NCBI GenBank assembly: GCA_018882485.1
Contig: VERU01000104.1
Coordinates: 1 to 7,778 of the forward strand
Direction: 5' to 3'
DNA: 7,778 nt
DNA from: Rhodoferax sp.
GTDB taxonomy: Bacteria; Pseudomonadota; Gammaproteobacteria; Burkholderiales; Burkholderiaceae_C
A model generated the notes under the pieces. The model was not told the origin of the DNA. It saw nothing but the letters and a program-made list of their open reading frames with translations, and searched no databases. Below are positions 1 through 6,389 of the stretch, one piece after another (position 1 is the first letter of the stretch; every line of letters begins with the position of its first letter). A program made the translations under genes and the position numbers.

Positions 1-1472
1 GCGTTCTGCTGGGTCACGGTGTCGAGCTGGGTGACGGCCTCGTTCACCTGGGCGATGCCGATGGCCTGCTCATGGGTCGCGTTGGTGATGAGCTTGATCA
101 GCTCTCCGACTTCGCGCACCGAGCGCACCACCTCGTCGATGGTGACGCCGGCGTTTTTCATCTGCTGCGTGCCCTCGCTGATCTGATCGGTGGACTGCGC
201 GATGAGATCGCGGATTTCCTTGGCGGCGACCGCGCTGCGCTGCGCCAGGGCCCGCACTTCCGACGCCACCACCGCGAAGCCCCGGCCCTGCTCTCCCGCC
301 CGGGCCGCTTCGACCGCAGCATTGAGCGCCAGGATGTTGGTCTGAAAAGCGATGCCTTCGATCACGCCGATGATGTCGCGCATCTTGGCCGACGATTGAT
401 CGATGGCCCGCATGGCCACGCCAACCTGGTGGACCGCTTCGCCGCCCTGGCTGACCAGCTGCGTGCTGGCCGTACTGCGATCGGACACCTGGGCAGCGGT
501 CGCCGCGGTTTGCTTCACGGTGCTGGACAACTGCTCCATGGAGGCGGCCGTCTCCTGCAGGCTGCTGGCCTGGGATTCGGTGCGCGCCGACAGGTCCATG
601 CCGCCGGCTGCGATCTCGGCCGACGAATGGGTGAAAGCCTCGATCTCGCCACGCACGTCGCCCACCACGGCCTGCAGGTTGATCTGGATCTGGCGCAGTC
701 CGCGGACCAGCGCGTTCATCGGGGGGGCGAACCCGGTGGCTACCGAGGTCGTCAGGTTGCAGCCGGCCAGGTCGCGGGCAAACTGCTCGGCGGCACTGAC
801 TGCCCGGCCAAAACTGCGCTGGAACCACAGCAGCAGGGCGGCGCCGCCGCCCAGCATCACGACCAGCTGCAGCAGGGTCCGCTCGTTCTCGCCCAGCCCC
901 ACGAGGGCCGGTGCCAGGGTGAGCGCGGCCAGCAACGCCAGCCCGACCGCCAGCCGGGCGGTGATGCTCAGGCGTGCCAGCCAGCCAGCGAAACCGCGCA
1001 GTCCCCGGTGGCGCACCTCGCCGCCGCTCAGGTAGAACGGCAGCCGCTTGCGCCTGCCTTCCTGCGCGGCCCGCATGCGGGCATACAGGGCCTCGGCCGC
1101 CTCGATGTCGGAACGCTTCGGCTTGATGCGGACCGACATGTAGCCGCTGGGTTTGCCGTTTTCCAGGATGGGCGTCACATTGGCCTGCACCCAGTAGTGA
1201 TCGCCGTTCTTGCGCCGGTTCTTGACCATGCCGGTCCAGGGGCGCCCCCGGCCTATGGTCTGCCACATGTCCCGGTAGGCTTCCGGCGGCATGTCCGGGT
1301 GGCGCACGAGGTTGTGGTTCTGGCCGATCAATTCGTCGTACGAGTAGCCGCTGACCGCCACAAAGGCATGGTTGCAGTGGGTGATGTGGCCCTTGGTGTC
1401 GGTGGTGGAGACCAGCATCTGTTCGGCAGGGTAGTCGTACTCCTGCTGGGTGACGGGCAGATTCATGCGCAT
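1..1472 (-). CDS. aer: Aer-like PAS-containing methyl-accepting chemotaxis protein (aerotaxis/energy-taxis receptor), C-terminus cut by window edge
   Basis: This is probably an inner-membrane receptor that senses redox state through an FAD-binding PAS domain and signals to CheA/CheW. 490 codons are visible and the frame stays open to the edge. The PAS domain spans about residues 10-118. It aligns without gaps to E. coli Aer as I remember it and keeps N34, R57-H58-P-D60 and W79, of which R57, H58 and D60 are known FAD-binding positions in Aer. Two hydrophobic segments (about 170-191 and 200-217), joined by a short loop, form a membrane hairpin with no periplasmic sensor domain. A degenerate HAMP-like stretch follows (about 218-262). 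The signalling coiled coil then includes the highly conserved tip from E372 ([19 protein letters not shown]). The ATG at 1472 has AAGGA at 1479-1483 with a 6-nt spacer; a second in-frame ATG lies two codons later. The end of the protein and any CheR/CheB-docking pentapeptide are outside the window. Confidence 0.92.
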   Translation of the reverse strand, partial: MRMNLPVTQQEYDYPAEQMLVSTTDTKGHITHCNHAFVAVSGYSYDELIGQNHNLVRHPDMPPEAYRDMWQTIGRGRPWTGMVKNRRKNGDHYWVQANVTPILENGKPSGYMSVRIKPKRSDIEAAEALYARMRAAQEGRRKRLPFYLSGGEVRHRGLRGFAGWLARLSITARLAVGLALLAALTLAPALVGLGENERTLLQLVVMLGGGAALLLWFQRSFGRAVSAAEQFARDLAGCNLTTSVATGFAPPMNALVRGLRQIQINLQAVVGDVRGEIEAFTHSSAEIAAGGMDLSARTESQASSLQETAASMEQLSSTVKQTAATAAQVSDRSTASTQLVSQGGEAVHQVGVAMRAIDQSSAKMRDIIGVIEGIAFQTNILALNAAVEAARAGEQGRGFAVVASEVRALAQRSAVAAKEIRDLIAQSTDQISEGTQQMKNAGVTIDEVVRSVREVGELIKLITNATHEQAIGIAQVNEAVTQLDTVTQQN

Positions 1473-1547
1473 GGGGGGTCCTTGCAGGGGCAGCCTGTGG
1501 AGGTGCGGGCATCTTAAGCGATCGGTGGACCTCGATGGGGCGGATCA

Positions 1548-1564
1548 GGCCGGGTTTCCCAGCC
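1548..1564 (-). terminator. Small GC-rich hairpin between dinB and aer; possible weak terminator
   Basis: Read on the minus strand, GGCTGGG and CCCGGCC can pair as a 7-bp stem with one G-U pair and an AAA loop. It begins 27 bases past the dinB stop codon, inside the 118-bp gap before aer. No T-run follows, so it is not a canonical intrinsic terminator and may only slow or attenuate read-through. I saw no convincing -35/-10 pair for aer in the rest of this gap. Confidence 0.3.
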
Positions 1565-1590
1565 CGTCTGTGCGCCCGCAGATCAGGGCC

Positions 1591-2871
1591 TCAGAATCGC
1601 CAGCCCGTTTGGCCCGTTGCTTCGGATTCGATAGCAACTTCTCCATATTCCACGGGACCTGGAGCTGCATTTTGCTGGGAATCTTCGAGCGGTGCCAGCG
1701 CCTGAAGTGCGGCCACCCGCACGCCCAGTAACCGCAGGCGGCGTGCCAGGGGCGCCCGCTTCAGGCACTGCCCGGCCGCCTGACGGATGGCTTGCGCATC
1801 GGCCACCGGGGCCGGCAGGGTCAGGTCGCGGGTCACGCTTCGAAAGTCGTCGAAGCGCAGCTTGATCCCCACGGTCTTGCCGGCGTACCCCTTGCGCTGA
1901 AGGTCATCGGCTACCTGCTGGCACAGCCGGGTGAAGATGGCCCCGAGTTCGATGCGGTCCTGTACCGGATGCAGGTCGCGATCGAAGGTGGTTTCCCGGC
2001 TCAGGCTCACAGGCTCGCTGTGCACGACCACGGCACGCTCGTCCTGTCCCCGCGCAACGCGGGCCATCCAGGCCCCGGTGCGCGGCCCGAAATGCGCCAT
2101 CAGCCAGGCCCGATCGGCTGCGGCCAGTTCGCCGATCGTCTCGATGCCCAGGGCCTGCAGCCGGGCATCGGCCTTGGGCCCGATGCCGTTGATCTTGCGA
2201 CACGGCAGCGGCCAGATGCGTGGCTCCAGATCGGACTCGTGCACGATGGAAATCCCGCCTGGCTTGTCGAACTCGCTGGCCATCTTGGCCAGCAGCTTGT
2301 TGGGTGCCACGCCGATCGAGCAACTCAGACCGGTGCGCTGCAGGATGCTTTTCTGGATCAGCCGCGCCAGCACCCGCCCCCCTTCGCGCTGGCCGCCAGG
2401 CACCTCGGTGAAATCGATGTAGACCTCGTCCACCCCGCGGTCCTCCATCACCGGGGCGATTTCGGTGATGATGGACTTGAACAGCCGCGAACAGCGCCGG
2501 TATTCCGCGAAATCCACAGGCAGCAGGATGGCCTGGGGACACAGCCGGGCCGCCTTCATCAAGCCCATGGCCGATCCCACGCCGTAACTGCGCGCCGCGT
2601 AGGTGGCGGTGGTGATCACGCCGCGGCCCGTGTAGTCCCCCAGCCTGGGAAAGAAATCGACGGGGATGCGCGCGAGGTCGTCCAGCGTCCAGACCCGCTG
2701 CGGTCGCTCGGCATTCAGCCGGTTCAGCAGCTCTTCGGCGTTGCGCCGCGAGCCACCGATCACCATGGGCAGTCCCTGGAGCTGCGGGTAGCGCAACAAC
2801 TCCACGGACGCGTAGAACGCATCCATGTCCAGGTGGGCGATGCGACGGATGGACGCAGCAGGGGTGTCCAC
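1591..2871 (-). CDS. dinB: DNA polymerase IV (Y-family translesion polymerase)
   Basis: An error-prone polymerase that extends past lesions or mismatched termini and normally works with the beta sliding clamp. The 426-residue product has the Y-family order. The palm opens with HLDMDAFYASVE, in which D15 is a metal ligand and Y20 sits at the steric-gate position. The second acidic pair is D148-E149 in RGVDEVYID, where G replaces the usual S before xDE. A helix-hairpin-helix thumb lies at about 228-250 (INGIGPKADARL) and the little finger runs from about 285 to 390. E. coli Pol IV has about 351 residues. The extra length is an insertion of about 37 residues in the fingers (43-81) and a C-terminal tail of about 36 residues ending QTGWRF. 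The start is a GTG at 2871-2869. The only plausible ribosome site is GAGGG at 2883-2887 (11-nt spacing), overlapping the gap after the DHH gene, so coupled translation is likely. No LexA-type operator was found. Confidence 0.96.
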   Translation of the reverse strand: MDTPAASIRRIAHLDMDAFYASVELLRYPQLQGLPMVIGGSRRNAEELLNRLNAERPQRVWTLDDLARIPVDFFPRLGDYTGRGVITTATYAARSYGVGSAMGLMKAARLCPQAILLPVDFAEYRRCSRLFKSIITEIAPVMEDRGVDEVYIDFTEVPGGQREGGRVLARLIQKSILQRTGLSCSIGVAPNKLLAKMASEFDKPGGISIVHESDLEPRIWPLPCRKINGIGPKADARLQALGIETIGELAAADRAWLMAHFGPRTGAWMARVARGQDERAVVVHSEPVSLSRETTFDRDLHPVQDRIELGAIFTRLCQQVADDLQRKGYAGKTVGIKLRFDDFRSVTRDLTLPAPVADAQAIRQAAGQCLKRAPLARRLRLLGVRVAALQALAPLEDSQQNAAPGPVEYGEVAIESEATGQTGWRF

Positions 2872-2896
2872 GCCTTGGCCCGCCCTCAGGCCTGGA

Positions 2897-3832
2897 TCAG
2901 CCGTCCGTGTTGATCCGCCGGATCAGTTGCTGCAGCACCGACTGTGCGGCCTCGTGGCTCACCTGGCAGGTGCCGGCTGCAGCGTGTCCGCCGCCGCCGT
3001 GCTCCAGCATCAGGGCGCCCACGTTGGTCCGGCTGCTGCGGTCCAGGATGGACTTGCCGGTGGCCAGCACCACGTTCTGGCCCTGCAGGCCCAGCATCAG
3101 GTGGATGGAGATGTTGCATTGCGGGAACAGGGCGTACACCAGGAAGCGGTTGGCGGCCCAGATGGTTTTTTCCGCGCGCAGATCCAGCACCACCAGATTG
3201 CCGTGCACCTGCGCGCAGCGCAGGATCTGCTCGCGAGCCCGGGCGGTCTGCTCCGTGTACAGGTGGATGCGTTCGACCACATCGGGCAATTTGAGGATCT
3301 CGTCGATGTCGTGGTCCGCGCAGTAGCTGATCAGGTCCATCATCAGCTGGTAATTGCTGACCGTGAAGGTCTTGAACCGCCCGAGCCCGGTCCGGGAATC
3401 CATCAGGTAGTTCAGCAGCACCCATTTCTGCGGTTCCAGAATGTCCTGCAGCGAGTACTGGGCCGAGTCCGCCTGGTCCACGGCGGCCATCATTTCGGGG
3501 TTGATGCGGGGGAACCGGCTGACGCCGCCGTAGTGGTCGAACACCACCCGGGCGGCCGACGGCGCCTGCGCCCGGATGATGTGGTTGGACCGTTCGCCTG
3601 TGTTGCGCAGGGTCTCGGACTCGTGGTGATCGAACACCAGGTGCGCCTGCGGCGTGTAGGGCAGGTTGGTCGTGATGTCGTTGCCGGTGATGGCGACTTT
3701 GCCGTCCTGCACATCCTTGGGGTGCACGAAGGCGATGTCGTCGATCAGGTCGAGTTGCCGCAGCAGAACGGCACACACCAGTCCATCGAAATCACTGCGG
3801 GTGACCAGACGGTATTTTCTGGTTTCGGTCAT
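2897..3832 (-). CDS. DHH/DHHA1 family phosphoesterase (exopolyphosphatase-like or oligonucleotide/nucleotide phosphoesterase)
   Basis: A 311-residue cytosolic protein of the DHH superfamily of Mn-dependent phosphoesterases, which includes RecJ, NrnA, GdpP and PPX-type enzymes. Visible motifs are SDFDG (D14 and D16), a possible second motif at D52, the name-giving FDHHES (D68-H69-H70), an acidic VDQADSAQY segment (D119, D122), and a C-terminal DHHA1 signature GGGGHAAAGT at 279-288. No signal peptide, membrane segment or RecJ-type OB-fold extension is present, so substrate choice cannot be read from the sequence. Relatives in this lineage are often labelled exopolyphosphatase without proof. The ATG at 3832 is supported by a perfect AGGAGG at 3839-3844 with a 6-nt spacer. 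The stop lies 25 bp before the dinB GTG, which suggests one transcript. The catalytic family is secure; the biological substrate is not. Confidence 0.9.
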   Translation of the reverse strand: MTETRKYRLVTRSDFDGLVCAVLLRQLDLIDDIAFVHPKDVQDGKVAITGNDITTNLPYTPQAHLVFDHHESETLRNTGERSNHIIRAQAPSAARVVFDHYGGVSRFPRINPEMMAAVDQADSAQYSLQDILEPQKWVLLNYLMDSRTGLGRFKTFTVSNYQLMMDLISYCADHDIDEILKLPDVVERIHLYTEQTARAREQILRCAQVHGNLVVLDLRAEKTIWAANRFLVYALFPQCNISIHLMLGLQGQNVVLATGKSILDRSSRTNVGALMLEHGGGGHAAAGTCQVSHEAAQSVLQQLIRRINTDG

Positions 3833-3838
3833 GGCGAT

Positions 3839-3844
3839 CCTCCT
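3839..3844 (-). promoter_or_regulatory. Strong Shine-Dalgarno site of the DHH phosphoesterase gene
   Basis: AGGAGG read on the minus strand, 6 nt before the ATG at 3832-3830. It fixes the start and is the best ribosome site in the window, in contrast to the weak one before the downstream dinB GTG. Confidence 0.85.
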
Positions 3845-3884
3845 GAATCATTGTGGGGCAACGGGCCGGGTTGCTGGGGATGGA

Positions 3885-3922
3885 CGCTGCCAGCCGGGCA
3901 CAGCCCCCTGCGGCCTGCAGCG
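3885..3922 (-). terminator. Imperfect inverted repeat in the lldD to DHH-gene gap
   Basis: On the minus strand CGCTGC and GCAGCG pair. After one mismatch the stem continues for about five pairs, including one G-U, around a loop of about 14 nt. It begins 10 nt after the lldD stop codon and lies about 55-90 nt upstream of the DHH start. There is no T-run, so termination is uncertain; it could equally be an operator or an untranslated-leader structure. I saw no clear promoter in the rest of the 100-bp gap. Confidence 0.28.
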
Positions 3923-3932
3923 CGTTCCGAGT

Positions 3933-5096
3933 TTATCGGCGATCCGGCAGGCCGGCTGCGGGCAGCAAGATGCCAGCGTCCACCCGGTCGATCTGGGTGT
4001 GTCCGCAAAACGCCATCGTCAGGTCCAGTTCCCTGTGGATGATCTCCAGCGCCCTGGTCACGCCAGCCTCGCCCAGGGCTCCCAGTCCGTACAGAAAGGC
4101 ACGGCCGATGTAGGTGCCACGCGCGCCCAGGGCGCGGGCCTTGAGCACATCCTGGCCGCTGCGGATGCCGCCGTCCATGTGCACCTCGATCTGCGAGCCC
4201 ACGGCATCCACGATGGCCGGCAACGCCCCGATCGACGACTGGGCGCCGTCCAGCTGACGGCCACCATGGTTGGAGACGATCAGCGCGTCGGCGCCGCTGG
4301 CTACCGCCAGCCGGGCGTCCTCCACATCCTGGATGCCCTTGAGGATGATCTTGCCGCCCCAGCGCTTCTTGATCCATTCGACATCGCCCCAGTTGAGCGC
4401 GGGGTCGAACTGCTTGGCCGTCCATTCGCTCAACGACCCCATGTTGTCCACACCGGTCACGTGGCCGACGATGTTGCCGAACTGGCGCCGCGGCGTGCCC
4501 AGCATGCCCAGCGCCCAGCGCGGCTTGCTGGCGATATTGATCAGGTTGGGCAGCGTCAGTTTGGGAGGTGCCGACAGGCCGTTCTTCAGGTCCTTGTGGC
4601 GCTGGCCCAGGATCTGCAGGTCCAGCGTGATCACCAGGGCCGAGCAATGGGCGGCCTTGGCGCGGTCGATCAGGCGCTCGATGAAGCCCCGGTCTTTCAT
4701 CACATAGAGCTGAAACCAGAAAGGGTGGCCGCCGGTGCCCTGGGCGACATCCTCGATCGAGCAGATGCTCATGGTCGACAGGGTGAACGGTATGCCAAAT
4801 CTCTTGGCCGCCCGCGCGGCCAGGATTTCCCCGTCGGCATGCTGCATGCCGGTCAGCCCGGTGGGCGCAATGGCCACCGGCATGGCCACCGGCTGGCCGA
4901 TCATGGTGCTGGCGGTGCTGCGGTTCTCCATGTTCACCGCCACCCGCTGGCGCAGCTGGATGCGTGAAAAGTCGCTTTCGTTGGCGCGGTAGGTCGATTC
5001 GGTCCACGAACCGGAATCGGCGTAGTCGTAGAACATGCGGGGCACGCGTCGGCGGGCCAGCTGGCGCAGGTCTTCGATGCAGGTGATCACGGGCAT
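3933..5096 (-). CDS. lldD: FMN-dependent alpha-hydroxy-acid dehydrogenase, probably L-lactate dehydrogenase (quinone-linked)
   Basis: Oxidises an L-2-hydroxy acid, most likely L-lactate to pyruvate, with FMN, passing electrons to the membrane quinone pool. The 387-residue TIM-barrel product matches the usual LldD length of about 380-390. Expected active-site residues are visible: a tyrosine in YDYADSG (Y25), Y131 in FQLYV, D159 and R166 around LDLQILGQR, K253 in ILKGI, and the SNHGGRQLD signature with H277 and R280. The FMN phosphate region MDGGIRSGQDVLKA is at 307-320. The insert between about 170 and 245 is typical of membrane-associated members. I chose the ATG at 5096 because GAGGAG precedes it by 9 nt; an in-frame GTG ten codons upstream lacks a ribosome site. 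The gene lies 62 bp after pfk on the same strand, so co-transcription is possible. The substrate could instead be another 2-hydroxy acid such as mandelate or glycolate. Confidence 0.88.
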   Translation of the reverse strand: MPVITCIEDLRQLARRRVPRMFYDYADSGSWTESTYRANESDFSRIQLRQRVAVNMENRSTASTMIGQPVAMPVAIAPTGLTGMQHADGEILAARAAKRFGIPFTLSTMSICSIEDVAQGTGGHPFWFQLYVMKDRGFIERLIDRAKAAHCSALVITLDLQILGQRHKDLKNGLSAPPKLTLPNLINIASKPRWALGMLGTPRRQFGNIVGHVTGVDNMGSLSEWTAKQFDPALNWGDVEWIKKRWGGKIILKGIQDVEDARLAVASGADALIVSNHGGRQLDGAQSSIGALPAIVDAVGSQIEVHMDGGIRSGQDVLKARALGARGTYIGRAFLYGLGALGEAGVTRALEIIHRELDLTMAFCGHTQIDRVDAGILLPAAGLPDRR

Positions 5097-5105
5097 GGCG
5101 ATGTA

Positions 5106-5111
5106 CTCCTC
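5106..5111 (-). promoter_or_regulatory. Ribosome binding site that decides the lldD start
   Basis: GAGGAG read on the minus strand, 9 nt before the ATG at 5096-5094. It lies within the ten-codon extension that would be added by an upstream in-frame GTG at 5126, which argues that the extension is untranslated leader. Confidence 0.7.
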
Positions 5112-5158
5112 GGGCAGGGCGGTCACTCAAACCCGATGGTAAGCCAGCCGCCAGCCGG

Positions 5159-6268
5159 TCAGTCGCCGAAGCAGATGCCCAGATCGCGGCCCGTGGTCAG
5201 GGTGTCGCCGTCCAGGGGCACCGCCTTCATGCGACCGGCCACATCCTGCAGGGGCACGTAATTCACGTTCGGGAAGGCCAGGGCCACGATCACGCCCGAC
5301 AGGCCCTGCTCGAGTGCCCGCACCGCCGCTGCGCCGAAGCGCAGCGCGGCCAGGCGGTCGAAGGCCGTCGGACTGCCACCCCGCAGCAGGTGCCCCAGCA
5401 CCACGGTGCGGGCGTCCTTGCCGGTGTGCCGTGCCAGCTCGGCAGCCACCTGTTCGCCGACCCCGCCCAGCCGCTCGGCGTGGCCACCCGCAGCGGCCTG
5501 CAGCACGCTGCGGGATCCGTCATGCGCACGGGCGCCCTCAGCTACCACCACCAGCGTGTACAGCCGGCCCTGGTCGTCGCGCTCGCGCACCTTGCGGACC
5601 ACCGCGTCCAGGTCGTAGGGAATTTCCGGCAGCAGGATGGCGTGGGCGCCTCCGGCGATGCCCGCGTGCAGCGCGATCCAGCCGGCGTAACGCCCCATCA
5701 GCTCCACCACCATGACCCGCTGGTGGCTTTCGGCGGTGCTGTGCAGCCGGTCGATGCAGTCGGTGGCGAAGGCCACCGCCGAATCGAAGCCGAAGGTGGT
5801 GAAGGTGCGGTCCAGATCGTTGTCGATGGTCTTCGGTACCCCGATCACCGGCACACCCATGCGGTGCAGGCGCTCGGCGATGGTCAGGGTGCCGTCGCCG
5901 CCGACCGCCACCAGCGCATCGATGCCGTGGCTGCGCATGCGCTCCACCAACTCGGCGGAGCGATCGGTCACCCCAGGGCTGCCGTCTGGCCGGGTCACCG
6001 GAAACTGGAAGGGGTCGCCCCGGTTGGTGGTCCCGAGCAGGGTACCGCCCAGGTGCGAAATGCCACGCACCCGGTCCCGGGGCAGGGGCATCAGTCCGCC
6101 GTCGGCGTAGCGGCGCGGCTCCAGCAGGCCGTTGAAGCCGTCGCGGATGCCTACGCAGTCCCAGCCGCGGTTGGCGGCTCCTTGGGCCACCGCCCGGATC
6201 ACGGCGTTGAGTCCGGGCGCGTCACCGCCCCCGGTGCTGATGGCGATGCGTCGGATCGTGGGCGTCAT
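5159..6268 (-). CDS. pfkA: 6-phosphofructokinase, PKTIDND type, predicted ATP-dependent
   Basis: Phosphorylates fructose 6-phosphate to fructose 1,6-bisphosphate, the committed step of the Embden-Meyerhof pathway, in the cytosol. The 369-residue product has GGGDAPGLN (13-21), LGTTNRGDPF (78-87), VGGDGTL (122-128), GVPKTIDNDL (143-152, catalytic D149), VELMGRYAGWIAL (188-200), PEIPYDL with E215, and GHLLRGGSPTAFDR (292-305). It is longer than E. coli PfkA (320 residues), mainly through an insertion around 83-105. In this family the residue after GGD separates ATP enzymes (G, E. coli G104) from pyrophosphate enzymes (D). Here it is G126, while K146 replaces the Gly of PGTIDND. This G/K pair matches the actinobacterial ATP-PFK pattern, so ATP use is the better prediction. 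The ATG at 6268 has GGAG 6 nt upstream; an extension to 6361 would be Arg-rich and has no family similarity. lldD follows after 62 bp. Confidence 0.94.
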   Translation of the reverse strand: MTPTIRRIAISTGGGDAPGLNAVIRAVAQGAANRGWDCVGIRDGFNGLLEPRRYADGGLMPLPRDRVRGISHLGGTLLGTTNRGDPFQFPVTRPDGSPGVTDRSAELVERMRSHGIDALVAVGGDGTLTIAERLHRMGVPVIGVPKTIDNDLDRTFTTFGFDSAVAFATDCIDRLHSTAESHQRVMVVELMGRYAGWIALHAGIAGGAHAILLPEIPYDLDAVVRKVRERDDQGRLYTLVVVAEGARAHDGSRSVLQAAAGGHAERLGGVGEQVAAELARHTGKDARTVVLGHLLRGGSPTAFDRLAALRFGAAAVRALEQGLSGVIVALAFPNVNYVPLQDVAGRMKAVPLDGDTLTTGRDLGICFGD

Positions 6269-6299
6269 GGCAGGCTCCAGTGGGCGATCTCGATTCTGC

Positions 6300-6341
6300 C
6301 GCAAGCCCGGTCGGGGGCGGCGGCTGAGGAATCGCAAGCCC
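6300..6341. repeat. Pair of 9-bp direct repeats (CGCAAGCCC) in the divergent promoter region
   Basis: CGCAAGCCC occurs at 6300-6308 and again at 6333-6341, a 33-bp period or about three helical turns, between the pfk and exported-protein start codons. It may be a two-site operator, but GC-rich DNA makes a chance 9-mer repeat plausible. Confidence 0.4.
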
Positions 6342-6379
6342 CGCGCTCGGGCAGGCCGCATGATGGCTCCGGTTCAAGC

Positions 6380-6383
6380 GGAG
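6380..6383 (+). promoter_or_regulatory. Ribosome binding site supporting a GTG start for the exported protein
   Basis: GGAG ends 6 nt before the GTG at 6390-6392. The alternative ATG pair at 6360 and 6363 has only a poor site (GGCAGG) in front. Starting at 6390 also gives a signal peptide of more usual length. Confidence 0.55.
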
Positions 6384-6389
6384 CCCGAC

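Larger units (their letters stand above)
6269..6389. promoter_or_regulatory. Divergent intergenic region driving pfk (minus) and the exported-protein gene (plus)
   Basis: The two genes are transcribed away from each other, so promoters for both should lie in or near these 121 bases. I found no -35/-10 pair good enough to mark. GGAG on the minus strand (6275-6278) serves pfk, and GGAG on the plus strand (6380-6383) serves the exported-protein gene. Confidence 0.5.

Noticed and set aside
70..1517. Long open frames of about 480 codons on both strands overlapping the receptor gene
   Set aside because: They are out of frame with a fully recognisable PAS-MCP protein, have Arg/Pro/Gly-rich translations with no family resemblance, and are expected from GC-skewed codon use.
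1473..1590. Possible sigma-28 flagellar-class promoter for aer (ACCGATCG resembling GCCGATAA)
   Set aside because: No TAAAG-like -35 element lies 11 bases upstream of it.
3833..3932. LexA (SOS) operator upstream of the DHH-dinB pair
   Set aside because: No CTG-N10-CAG palindrome with a plausible AT-rich centre is present in the gap or just before dinB.
1792..4967. Long plus-strand open frames opposite dinB, the DHH gene and lldD
   Set aside because: Low-complexity translations rich in H, Q, R and G that simply mirror the minus-strand genes; no ribosome sites or domains.
5143..5156. Tandem 7-bp repeat GCCAGCC GCCAGCC between pfk and lldD
   Set aside because: Only two short GC-rich units; easily a chance event and not a recognised element.
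6132..6359. N-terminal extension of the exported protein to an ATG at 6132
   Set aside because: It would overlap the pfk coding start by 137 bp, adds Arg/Pro-rich sequence, and would bury the signal peptide far inside the protein.
6269..6361. N-terminal extension of phosphofructokinase to 6361
   Set aside because: The added 31 residues are Arg-rich and unlike the family, whereas the ATG at 6268 has GGAG at the right distance and sits just before the conserved first strand.
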